Shown here one piece after another: positions 8,004-14,366 of a stretch of 14,366 bases of DNA. Both the position numbers and the translations under genes were made by a program. Below the pieces are notes generated by a model. The model was not told the origin of the DNA, made no database searches, and saw nothing but the letters and a program-made list of their open reading frames with translations. Location: assembly GCA_003024985.2 (NCBI GenBank), contig PXIH01S0006035.1; one strand, 5' to 3'. Each line of letters starts with the position of its first letter. The first letter of the stretch is position 1. Source of the DNA: Euperipatoides rowelli (lineage: Eukaryota; Onychophora; Udeonychophora; Euonychophora; Peripatopsidae).

Positions 8004-8552
8004 GATCAATTGATGATTGATTCTATTTCAAATCCATATCTAGATATAACATCCAAAATTATAATTCGCATTAATGGACAATAATAAGTATTATATCAAT
8101 ACACAACTATTAATTTCTGGTTCTCATATTCTAATAAATTTAATTCCTCGTTATGAATACAATCCGTGTTACATGAACAATGCACGTTCTACAATAATCC
8201 ACAAGATGGCTACATCACATAATGTCATCCACTCAAGATTGTTACTGGAAGTAATGGTAAATGTACAGAAGTTAGTTTAGAATTTTTAATAGCATCTAAA
8301 ATTCAATTCACAGGAAAGAATAAAATATATAGCAAAAATGAATTATTTACACGATAAAATCACTCTACTATAATAAGAACAATATCAATATAAAATAATA
8401 ATGTCAAAATGCTTCATAAAATATAAAATGTCAAATTAATAATTCAAATATAATGTGGGTTCATTAATTGTAGTATACTGTTAAATTACACATCACTCAC
8501 CCATTATCCTCTTGGTACTATAACATAATTATCATAAGCATCTTGTAATACA
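8004..8552. repeat. Dispersed ~540 bp direct repeat, copy 2
   Basis: This is the second copy of the 3930-4465 repeat, about 4.07 kb to the right in the same orientation. It differs by scattered substitutions and small insertions, such as ATAAGAAC near 8372 and GTAGTATACT near 8472. It is continuous at its right edge with the piggyBac remnant. The 68-codon open frame at 8074-8280 is not kept in copy 1 and is treated as chance. Confidence 0.85.
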
Positions 8553-8825
8553 ACACCATACCAAATGGGTTTCCACTTTATAAATTTCTTGCAGCCATGA
8601 TGCCCAACATATGCCACCATTGCTTCATCTATACTGTGATATTTTTCTATTGGGGCAAACTCTTGAAACTTATGGTTAAGGCAATCAAATGAGGTCGGAC
8701 TTTTGATCTAGGCTTCTGTTATCATTGCAATGTATATTTGAAGAAATAAAATCTGTGTCTTTACACGCTGATGCAACAAGTTCATTAGATACAATTCTGG
8801 TGAAAGTTCCAATAGGCTCTACATT
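8512..8825 (-). pseudogene. piggyBac transposase fragment (DDE_Tnp_1_7)
   Basis: Read on the minus strand, about 100 codons match the middle of piggyBac-type transposases. The order is TRIVSNELVASACKD, then NIHCNDNRSLDQKSD (the usual FNDN-type segment). After a frame change and small deletion near 8690 comes LNHKFQEF, then SIDEAMVAYVGHHGCKKFI and KPIWYG. The Asp of SIDE is the first catalytic residue of the family. The second and third Asp residues and the C-terminal Cys-rich finger are missing. The frame ends at a stop near 8512, inside the sequence shared with repeat copy 1. A full protein would be about 500-600 residues. A short ATG-initiated stretch at 8929 (MESEKTKILCF) may be the old N-terminus but is not diagnostic. 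Confidence 0.85.
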
Positions 8826-9030
8826 TTTTTCTGGGTTTAACACAATAACCACTTACCAGAAGAATACCAATGAATCATTTAATCTCCATCTAATTTAAAA
8901 CATAGTATTTTAGTTTTCTCTGACTCCATAATATTAATTTTAAACATATTAAAATGCTTTTATTCAAACATATTTAATTTATTTCAGTTATATTCAATAT
9001 AAACTGAATACAACAAAAAATGTAGCATAT

Positions 9031-9066
9031 AAACCTACTGTCCTATATGTAGGACACTTAGGTTTT
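9031..9066. repeat. Inner palindrome (AAACCTACTGTCCTA / TAGGACACTTAGGTTT)
   Basis: This near-perfect inverted repeat has arms of about 15 bp around a 4-5 bp centre and one bulge. It is closely related to the palindrome at 9371-9407. Such repeated palindromes are known as terminal or subterminal repeats of piggyBac elements and could be transposase-binding sites. It may alternatively be the left end of a roughly 390 bp miniature element ending at 9413. Confidence 0.6.
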
Positions 9067-9370
9067 AGGCTTTATATAATGGACCGAACAAAAATGAATT
9101 TAAAATACAATATAATACATTCCAACTACACCCTTTTAGGTTATTACAATATGTTTGTATATTTAAAATTTTATAGAATAAGAAAGTTATTTATTTTTTT
9201 TATTGACCATGGGTGTAGCTATCTAAAAACTTGTTAAATTCAGCAGCTCACTATCAATATTTATCTAACTGCACATGTATGTGCAAAAAATTTAAATATT
9301 TAACTGAATCACATAGAGTAAATATTTATAACTGCCATATGTTGGAGATTTTTGTAAGTACTAAAAAAAT

Positions 9371-9407
9371 ATAACCTAACTGTCCTATATAAAGGACAGT
9401 AGAGTTA
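9371..9407. repeat. Terminal palindrome of the piggyBac element
   Basis: ATAACCTAACTGTCCT and AGGACAGTAGAGTTAT form an imperfect hairpin six bases inside the element end at 9413. The core ACTGTCCTATAT...AGGACA is shared with 9031-9066. The flanks ATATAA/ATATGGG allow the two copies to be aligned in either direct or inverted orientation. Confidence 0.6.
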
Positions 9408-9417
9408 TATGGGTTAA

Positions 9418-10729
9418 TATGAATAGCTTTGTCGAGTTGCATGTAGGACTGTAGATCTTTACTCACAGTATTAACTTCAAATAGTATATCATACCAGATG
9501 ACCATTCCGAGTATGAACTCAAAATTTCCAAGTTCGTAAACTGCCAGTGATTGTGCCTCACTCTTTATTTTACGATCTTCACTGAAATTGCAGCTAGTTT
9601 TAGCAAGGCATCTCTAATGGCACTTGTCTGATATCAAATTGCTTTAACACTTTCCACACAACATTCCCATCTGGTAGTAAGCGATGGTGCAAATTCTCTG
9701 AATATACTCCACGTGCTTTTTGAGTGCGCAAAATTGGAGTAAATCCATACTAAAAAAAAGTCCTTGCTTGTGAATTGCACCTTGCCATGTCCCCTAAAAC
9801 TAGGTTCAAGTTATGATAGCCACATAGTGTAAAAAAGCTCTAGAATTCATTTGAAGAATGTGTGATTGTACATCTAAGTGCTGACCCTTCCCATTAGCGC
9901 CATTGTCATAGTTTTGTTCTCTGCAGTCATCAATACACGTCTATCAAGCATAGAAATAAAGAAGTCCTTTACCTGTTGCATCATGAAATTGAAAAAACTA
10001 AAATGTTCAGCCACTGACCTATGGCCATATCAACAAAACAAAGAACAAGGGACATCTGCTCTTGTGACTTATGTCTGGGTTACAGTCAAAAATTATAGAA
10101 TTAAGTATTTTGCACAATTCACTTTTTGGATGACTTTTTTTTTTTTCATTTCAGAAGCCATCAACTGAATGAGTTGATACATTCTAGATACATTGTCCCA
10201 GGTAATGGTCATGAATGTATTTATCCTTGATGCAACATATGTGCTGTTGCATTGTCGGACCAAATTTAACTAGCATTTCAATTAATCTTGAAAATCCCCA
10301 TTGTCATTTTCATACAGCTTTTCAGTACTACCACGAAAAGCACAGTTGTGCTCGGCTAAATACTGAACCACAGCAATAATCCTTGACAATACTGCTTGCC
10401 AATGTTTTTTTTCTTCTTTTTGATTTGGTGCAGTGTTTCTTCATCTATTGTCTTCTTTTTTTCCAAACGTATTTCCAGCTTTATCCATTTCTTAATATTA
10501 AAAATATGTGCCATGGATAATTCATGATTTAGTCAACTTTATTCCTAAATGCTTCCAATCATTGCAACCTTCCTTGCTCGATTTGCTTATCTAGTTTGAG
10601 CCAAACAGCTTGCAACAAAACCACAATACTGCATCATTCTTTTTTTTAATACACCAACCATCGTCTATTACGGTAACTTATCCTCCATTTGCATGAAGCG
10701 AGTATAAAAAAAACTTTGAAATGTGTCAT
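9418..10729 (-). pseudogene. hAT-B: DUF4371/ZMYM1-like hAT transposase, truncated and degenerate
   Basis: This is the N-terminal and central part of a hAT transposase of the TTF-finger, DUF4371 type. In minus-strand order: RRWLVY near 10655 and AVLWFCCKLFG with GCNDWKHLG (TTF-type finger, about 10550-10630). Then come RLEKKKTIDEE and RIIAVVQYLAEHNCAFRGS, and IILDCNPDISH with the first catalytic Asp (10085-10087). YDNGANGKG holds the second Asp (9905-9907). LCGYHNLNLVLGDMARC, TTRWECCVESVKAI and EFILGMVIWYDILFEVNTVS follow. The family then normally has a long C-terminal half with a hAT dimerisation domain; here the frame stops at the piggyBac TTAA (9414-9417) and that half is absent from the window. 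Stops and frame changes occur throughout, for example near 9850, 9570, 10170, 10270, 10530 and 10605. The N-terminus before about 10729 is also missing. The plus-strand open frame at 9878-10168 is a shadow. Confidence 0.88.
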
Positions 10730-10863
10730 TTTTCCCCATTCTGTATAAAATCATAATCATCTGATACTTTGTATTAAAAGCATCTCACCAGAAACCGTAT
10801 AAATGAAATTATAAAAATCTATACCCAAAACCAAAGCTTGGTGGGGAATAAAATGATTTAAAT

Positions 10864-11545
10864 TCAGTTTAAAGTTAGATTTACAGTAGAACAAGATTGG
10901 TTAATATTTAAATTTAAGAAGCATTGGTCAGAAAGATCATTATGTATAATTTTGAATGAAGAGAATTTATAGAAATACTTAGAGGCAACAATATAGTCTC
11001 TATTTTATTGGATGATGTCTTGGACATTCTAGTGGGCAAAAGAAAACAACTGTTAAGTTTTGATGCATCAAATAAATTGAAATGATTTAAAAAAATTTTT
11101 TAAAGGTACTTTTTTTTCTATATATTTGAGGTTAAAATCCCCTGACAATAGACTTCAAGCCCTTAGAGCCATTACATTTGTCTATTATATCATTGAGCAT
11201 ATTCTTAGCAAAAATAGGCATATTGAGAGCATGTACTGATATTAATTAATTTTAGAGGTAGATTATAAAAGAAAAAACTTAAACCTGTGGGGTTTAAATT
11301 GAACATTGATATTGCTAAAAAAAAAAATGGGGGCTCTTAGCAATAAAAACTGCAATAACCTATTGAAGATCTACAGAAACGCTTTTCAAAAACAAAAATA
11401 CCGTAAATCATCAAATAATTTGAAGTTAACATTCGCGTTTTTCTTTAACTTTGTTTCTTGGATCATTGCAAGTCATGTTATGTTTTATCAAATAGTTTTT
11501 CAGTCGCTTTCTTTTACTATAATCATCGAGTCCTTGGATATTTAA
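10864..11545 (-). pseudogene. LINE endonuclease (EEP/APE) remnant, L1/Tx1-like
   Basis: The minus strand carries the apurinic-type endonuclease domain that starts ORF2 of many LINEs; it nicks target DNA for target-primed reverse transcription. In order are LNIQGL with a KRKRLKNYLIKHN helix (about 11500-11545), MIQETKLKKN with the catalytic Glu of QET (near 11452-11460), FAKNMLNDIIDKC, and SIVRG followed after a frame change by GDFNLKYIEKK (Asp and Asn, near 11140). NRDYIVASKYFYKF and NDLSDQCFLNLN follow. The last motif should end in SDH, and here the catalytic His position reads Gln (10925-10927). There are several stops and frame changes. The reverse transcriptase that should follow is absent; hAT-B begins within about 140 bp. 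The L1/Tx1 placement rests on the SRIDYI-like motif and is tentative. The plus-strand frame at 11306-11545 is a shadow. Confidence 0.72.
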
Positions 11546-12230
11546 TGATTATTCATTTCAGCGTTATAGTTATCCATTATTTTATTAGTTCTTACTTTTT
11601 TTAAAACTTGGTTGGCCTTTTACTGGTGATTTCAGGATATTTCTTGATTGTTTTAAAATGTTGAGATGTACAGAATGTCTTAACTTGACCTGTTGTGTTA
11701 TTAACTTTAGGACAGTTGTTGCAGAGATTTTAATCAAGTTATTATCAGATTGAGGAGTTTTGGATATAACTTATTTATTCAATAGGAAAACTATTCAAAT
11801 TGGAATCATCAGTGATATCTTCTACTGTAGTTTTGTTTAAATCAGAACATTTAACTATTATTATTATTTATTTAACACACAATACAATACAATGATGATA
11901 GACAGATAGCCTCAAAGCACAAACTCTAGCCCAAATAGGATATGGATTTGTTTACAATTTGAATTTATAAATCAAATAAATAAATTAGAAAGTGAGGTCA
12001 TAGAAAATTNAATAACTCTTCAATTCTAAGATCACATCATCAAGAATGAATATAAAGATTGATATTCATAATATTAACAAAAGAAGAAAAAAAATATAAT
12101 TTAATTAGTTTGAAATCCTAATGGGTACATTGCTGAAATCAGATCATAGCCTGAGCAGATGTGACTTAATTTTAGCGAATCTCATTATGGTATAGGTTCT
12201 TGTGTACACATTTTTTACTGATAGCCACAT
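11546..12230. other. Unresolved stretch, possibly LINE ORF1 or 5' region
   Basis: Upstream of the LINE endonuclease on the same strand there is a broken open stretch near 11590-11760 (minus) with TTVLKLITQQVKLRHSVH, which could be ORF1 debris; I cannot confirm this. The rest, including the TATTATTATTATTT and ACAATACAATACAATG tracts near 11860-11895 and a single N at 12010, has no recognisable gene or element end. Confidence 0.3.
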
Positions 12231-12247
12231 TGCAATGTGCAATGTGT

Positions 12248-13404
12248 TCCGGAAAAGTGGCCACTATAAACGTGACTTAAGAGTCTTAGGAATACAGTTC
12301 TTAAGTTTAAGGAACCGCTCAACCATATTAACAAGACTATTCCACCATGTTCGGCAGTCTAGGATTAGCTTATTTTATTTTCCATTAAACTCTGCTCTCA
12401 CAAAGTCTTATAGCCTATCATTTTTAAGTGGTGACTTTTGAAACAATCTGCATATTTTTCTTACTTTATTAATCACTCTATAATAGTTTTCACTAATTTG
12501 GGCTAATTCATTATCCTCAATATTTTCATCAAAAAGGGGGATCGATTACCAGATCATCATCATCACTTAATCTTTCATCAATAATATCCTCAATTTTCTC
12601 AGGATCTTCACTTAAATTTTCCAGTTACTTTTGAATATAAACCATCAGATACAGCAAGATGAATGCAATGTGCGATGCACTGTTGGTGATCAGAAGCTAT
12701 TTGTTTTCTAAATTTGACCATCACTGAGGCACCATCAGTTATACATTCAACATGAGCATTGGGATCTAAAACAATTTTTTATATCTTTTGGTAACTATCT
12801 CTACAATATAGTGTGATTCAGTGAAGTAGAATTTTTGACCATTCCTAGTGGTCAATGCTTATTCTCAGTATTCTGAATAGAGGTATACTCGTCTAAAGTT
12901 AATGAAAAACGAACACCTTTTACTATCTGCTCCTTGACATTTTTCACAAGCTCTTGCTTCTTTTGCTCATAGAAGGCAAGTACCATATTTTTAACATCTG
13001 TGCGTGATATTGGATGAGATTTCTCATATTTTGATTTCTGCCAAGCTAAACTTTCTTGAATAAATTTGCTATTTACAATTGTATGAAAATTTAGCCATTT
13101 AAATTAACGAGTCTTGCGATATCGTCTGCTAAAGATTTTTTCTCTGTGAATTGTAACGTTTTTTGCCTTTTTTGTTTGAGGTACTGCTGATGTTGAAGGA
13201 TTTCAATTTATCAGTAACAAATTGTTCTGATTGGCTAATAGTTGGCTCATCTTCATTTAAGTGTAGGCCATGAATGTTTTTAAGATGAACAGATAAACTG
13301 AAGGTCGATCCACAATACTTCATTACTTTATTGCATTTTAGGCATTCTGCATTTATTTTATCTTTACAAATAAAATATTTCCATATTTTTTATTTTGGAG
13401 GCAT
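12248..13404 (-). pseudogene. hAT-C: BED-finger hAT transposase, degenerate and C-terminally truncated
   Basis: The ATG is at 13404-13402. A BED zinc finger follows (W-K-Y-F, then AECLKCNKVM and STFSLSVHLKNIHG: the Cys pair and the HxxxxH), despite a stop at 13390-13392. Next are an open linker to 13129, IVNSKFIQESLAWQKSKYE, DVKNMVLAFYEQKKQEL and VRFSLTLDEYTSI, with the first catalytic Asp at 12891-12893. HVECITDGASVMVKF has the second Asp at 12734-12736, and HQQCIAHCIHLAVSDGLYS is the C..H..H region. An acidic stretch (EDPEKIEDIIDERLSDDDD) precedes VINKVRKICRLFQKSPLKND and LILDCRTWWNSLVNMVERF. The third acidic residue and the hAT dimerisation domain are missing. Stops lie at 13390, about 13098 and 12852, with frame changes near 13145, 13095, 12780 and 12540. 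Full members run about 600-650 residues; about 380 are traceable. The plus-strand frame at 12202-12441 is a shadow. Confidence 0.9.
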
Positions 13405-13862
13405 AATGATTACATTAGTGAGTAAAAGCAATGTAGCACAAGCTAACTTTTAGTGTTAACTGTTCAATCTTCAACTAAATAGTATAATTTAGCACACTAC
13501 ATTATTACTAGAATATCAAATTAATATACAAGATTATGATGAATCTTGCCATTTTCAAGTTGAACGTCTTTCTATAGTAACTTGTTTCTATAGTAACATG
13601 TAATTGATTCTTAGATTTTATGAACTTTATTTACATATACACTTTAATACAGAAAATTTATGAAGGACCATTTCTTTGTAATTATTTTTCTGTATTAGAC
13701 AAAGATGTGATTTGATTAATTAAAGTATATTAACAGGGCACAAATCCCTTTTAAAAAAAAAACCTTGGTTTGCCGTTTTGTGGTTCGATTAAAAACACAA
13801 TTTTCAACACCGGTCTTAAACCGGTTTTTACAAATGGATTTTCAACACTAATATCAACCCTG
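13405..13862 (-). mobile_element. hAT-C right terminal region
   Basis: This is non-coding sequence between the hAT-C start codon and a hAT-type end. On the minus strand the end reads CAGGGTTGATATTAGTG, matching the CAGGGTTG-type termini of this transposon group. Just inside lie two ACCGGT words (about 13809-13825, ACCGGTCTTAAACCGGT), typical of hAT subterminal repeats. The putative 8 bp target copy to the right is TAAGTTTT (13863-13870). No left terminus with CAGGGTTG was found, consistent with loss of the C-terminal side. Confidence 0.6.
13645..13697. repeat. Perfect 12 bp inverted repeat in hAT-C leader
   Basis: TAATACAGAAAA (13645-13656) and TTTTCTGTATTA (13686-13697) are exact reverse complements separated by 29 bases. 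The pair sits between the hAT-C start codon and the element's right terminus. It could be a subterminal transposase-binding pair, a hairpin in the leader, or the ends of a tiny inserted element; no target duplication is evident. Confidence 0.65.
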
Positions 13863-14366
13863 TAAGTTTTATTTGTGCATTGTATTTCAATGAATTATAA
13901 TAAACTAATCCATCAAGTGATCCTATTTGCATTGCTTCAATTAATTATCTTTTCTTTTTATTTTTTGCTGTTTTACTTCCTGTTCGTCATAATTACAAAG
14001 TAAAATTGAAGTAAATAATAAAAAATGCTTTATAGAGTTAGGGTTCTTCTTATATCTTAGCAGCACTTTTTATTTCGCCTAAGGTCTTGTATCCACCAAA
14101 ACAACATTTGTCATGGACAAAGGCAAAATCTTTTGTTGACATTTTTGTAAACGTCGATAAAAGTCGAGAAACATTGACTGTAGGCCTATCCACCAAAGTA
14201 ACAATGTTTCTTAACTTTTAAAAATAGCTACTTATTTAGTCATCATCCAACATCAATATGTGGAATGAGAATGATGTGATTATTGTGGCTGTAAGCTAGT
14301 AATATAGATAATGACAGAAACAATCTTAACTTTAATTCTGCATGGTTTATTAACTATAACTAACTA
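13863..14366. other. Right flank, no gene seen
   Basis: This is AT-rich sequence outside the hAT-C terminus. Two related words, TATCCACCAAAACAACATTTGT (near 14090) and TATCCACCAAAGTAACAATGTT (near 14188), lie about 100 bp apart. No coding stretch or element terminus is recognised. It may be the original genomic target, but nothing here proves that. Confidence 0.45.

Larger units (their letters stand above)
8512..9413 (-). mobile_element. piggyBac element relic with right terminus at TTAA
   Basis: The right end reads ...ATATGGG followed by TTAA (9414-9417). On the minus strand this is TTAA-CCC, the target site plus first bases typical of piggyBac termini. The transposase fragment reads leftward from this end, so 9413 is the 5' side of the element. 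To the right of TTAA the sequence becomes a hAT-B coding relic at once, which makes 9413 a real insertion boundary. The left boundary is not defined: no second TTAA-CCC was found, and the element may continue through the 8004-8552 repeat. Confidence 0.7.

Noticed and set aside
8074-8280. 68-codon open frame in repeat copy 2
   Set aside because: Copy 1 of the repeat breaks it with different codons, so it is not under coding constraint.
9878-10168. 96-codon plus-strand frame with hydrophobic start and end, as a membrane protein
   Set aside because: It is antisense to hAT-B (the YDNGAN and LDCNPDISH region); the hydrophobicity is a by-product of the opposite strand.
11054-11062. TAAGTTTT as the left target duplication partner of the hAT-C terminus (TAAGTTTT at 13863)
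   Set aside because: It lies inside the LINE endonuclease remnant and is not followed by CAGGG, so the match is most likely chance in AT-rich DNA.
12202-12441. 79-codon plus-strand frame
   Set aside because: It is antisense to the hAT-C segment LILDCRTWWNSLVNMVERF.
13735-13862. A 128 bp hAT miniature element bounded by CAGGG (13735) and CCCTG (13862)
   Set aside because: Only five bases of inverted terminus match and the 8 bp flanks differ. The CCCTG end is better explained as the right end of hAT-C.
1-14366. A new defence or toxin system
   Set aside because: All recognisable coding remnants are transposon or retrotransposon proteins with disabling breaks or missing domains; nothing resembles a defence module or toxin gene.

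Overview
This is an AT-rich eukaryotic window, almost certainly from an animal and probably an invertebrate. It consists mainly of transposable-element debris. I find no intact host gene, no rRNA or tRNA gene, no CRISPR array and no bacterial-style operon. Evidence for an animal genome is the long A/T tracts, the relics of hAT and piggyBac DNA transposons, an L1/Tx1-like LINE endonuclease and a Copia gag fragment, and stops and frameshifts throughout the coding remnants. The species cannot be named from sequence alone. Single N bases at 2526 and 12010 indicate a draft assembly.

Left part (1-3711): non-coding. A degenerate array of short units, each beginning with an A-run followed by TTG, lies at about 265-595. 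Two diverged direct copies of a roughly 1.2 kb unit follow, at 1287-2500 and 2527-3711. Each copy carries a CpG-containing promoter-like block in otherwise CpG-poor DNA: the TCTCGCGAGA palindrome, an inverted CCAAT box, a TATA-like box, and a YY1-type CCGCCATTTTGG site beside a GAGATCTC palindrome.

Middle part (3930-9413): two direct copies (3930-4465 and 8004-8552) of a roughly 540 bp repeat flank a plus-strand hAT transposase pseudogene (hAT-A, 4949-7173), a short element with CAGATATAC ends (7402-7503) and a minus-strand Copia gag fragment (7641-7967). The second repeat copy abuts a minus-strand piggyBac transposase remnant. That remnant belongs to an element whose right end (GGG followed by TTAA, 9411-9417) lies inside another transposase gene.

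Right part (9418-13862): three minus-strand relics. hAT-B (9418-10729) resembles the DUF4371/ZMYM1-like transposases and is cut at the piggyBac TTAA. Next are an L1/Tx1-like LINE endonuclease remnant (10864-11545) and hAT-C (12248-13404), a BED-finger transposase with a recognisable right terminus at 13862. The last 500 bp hold nothing I can assign.

The genes do not work together as a system. The window records nested and successive insertions by at least six element families. Its value is historical: insertion order, a possible fold-back junction and a duplicated promoter-like module. Family assignments rest on motif recognition by eye; no database search was run.
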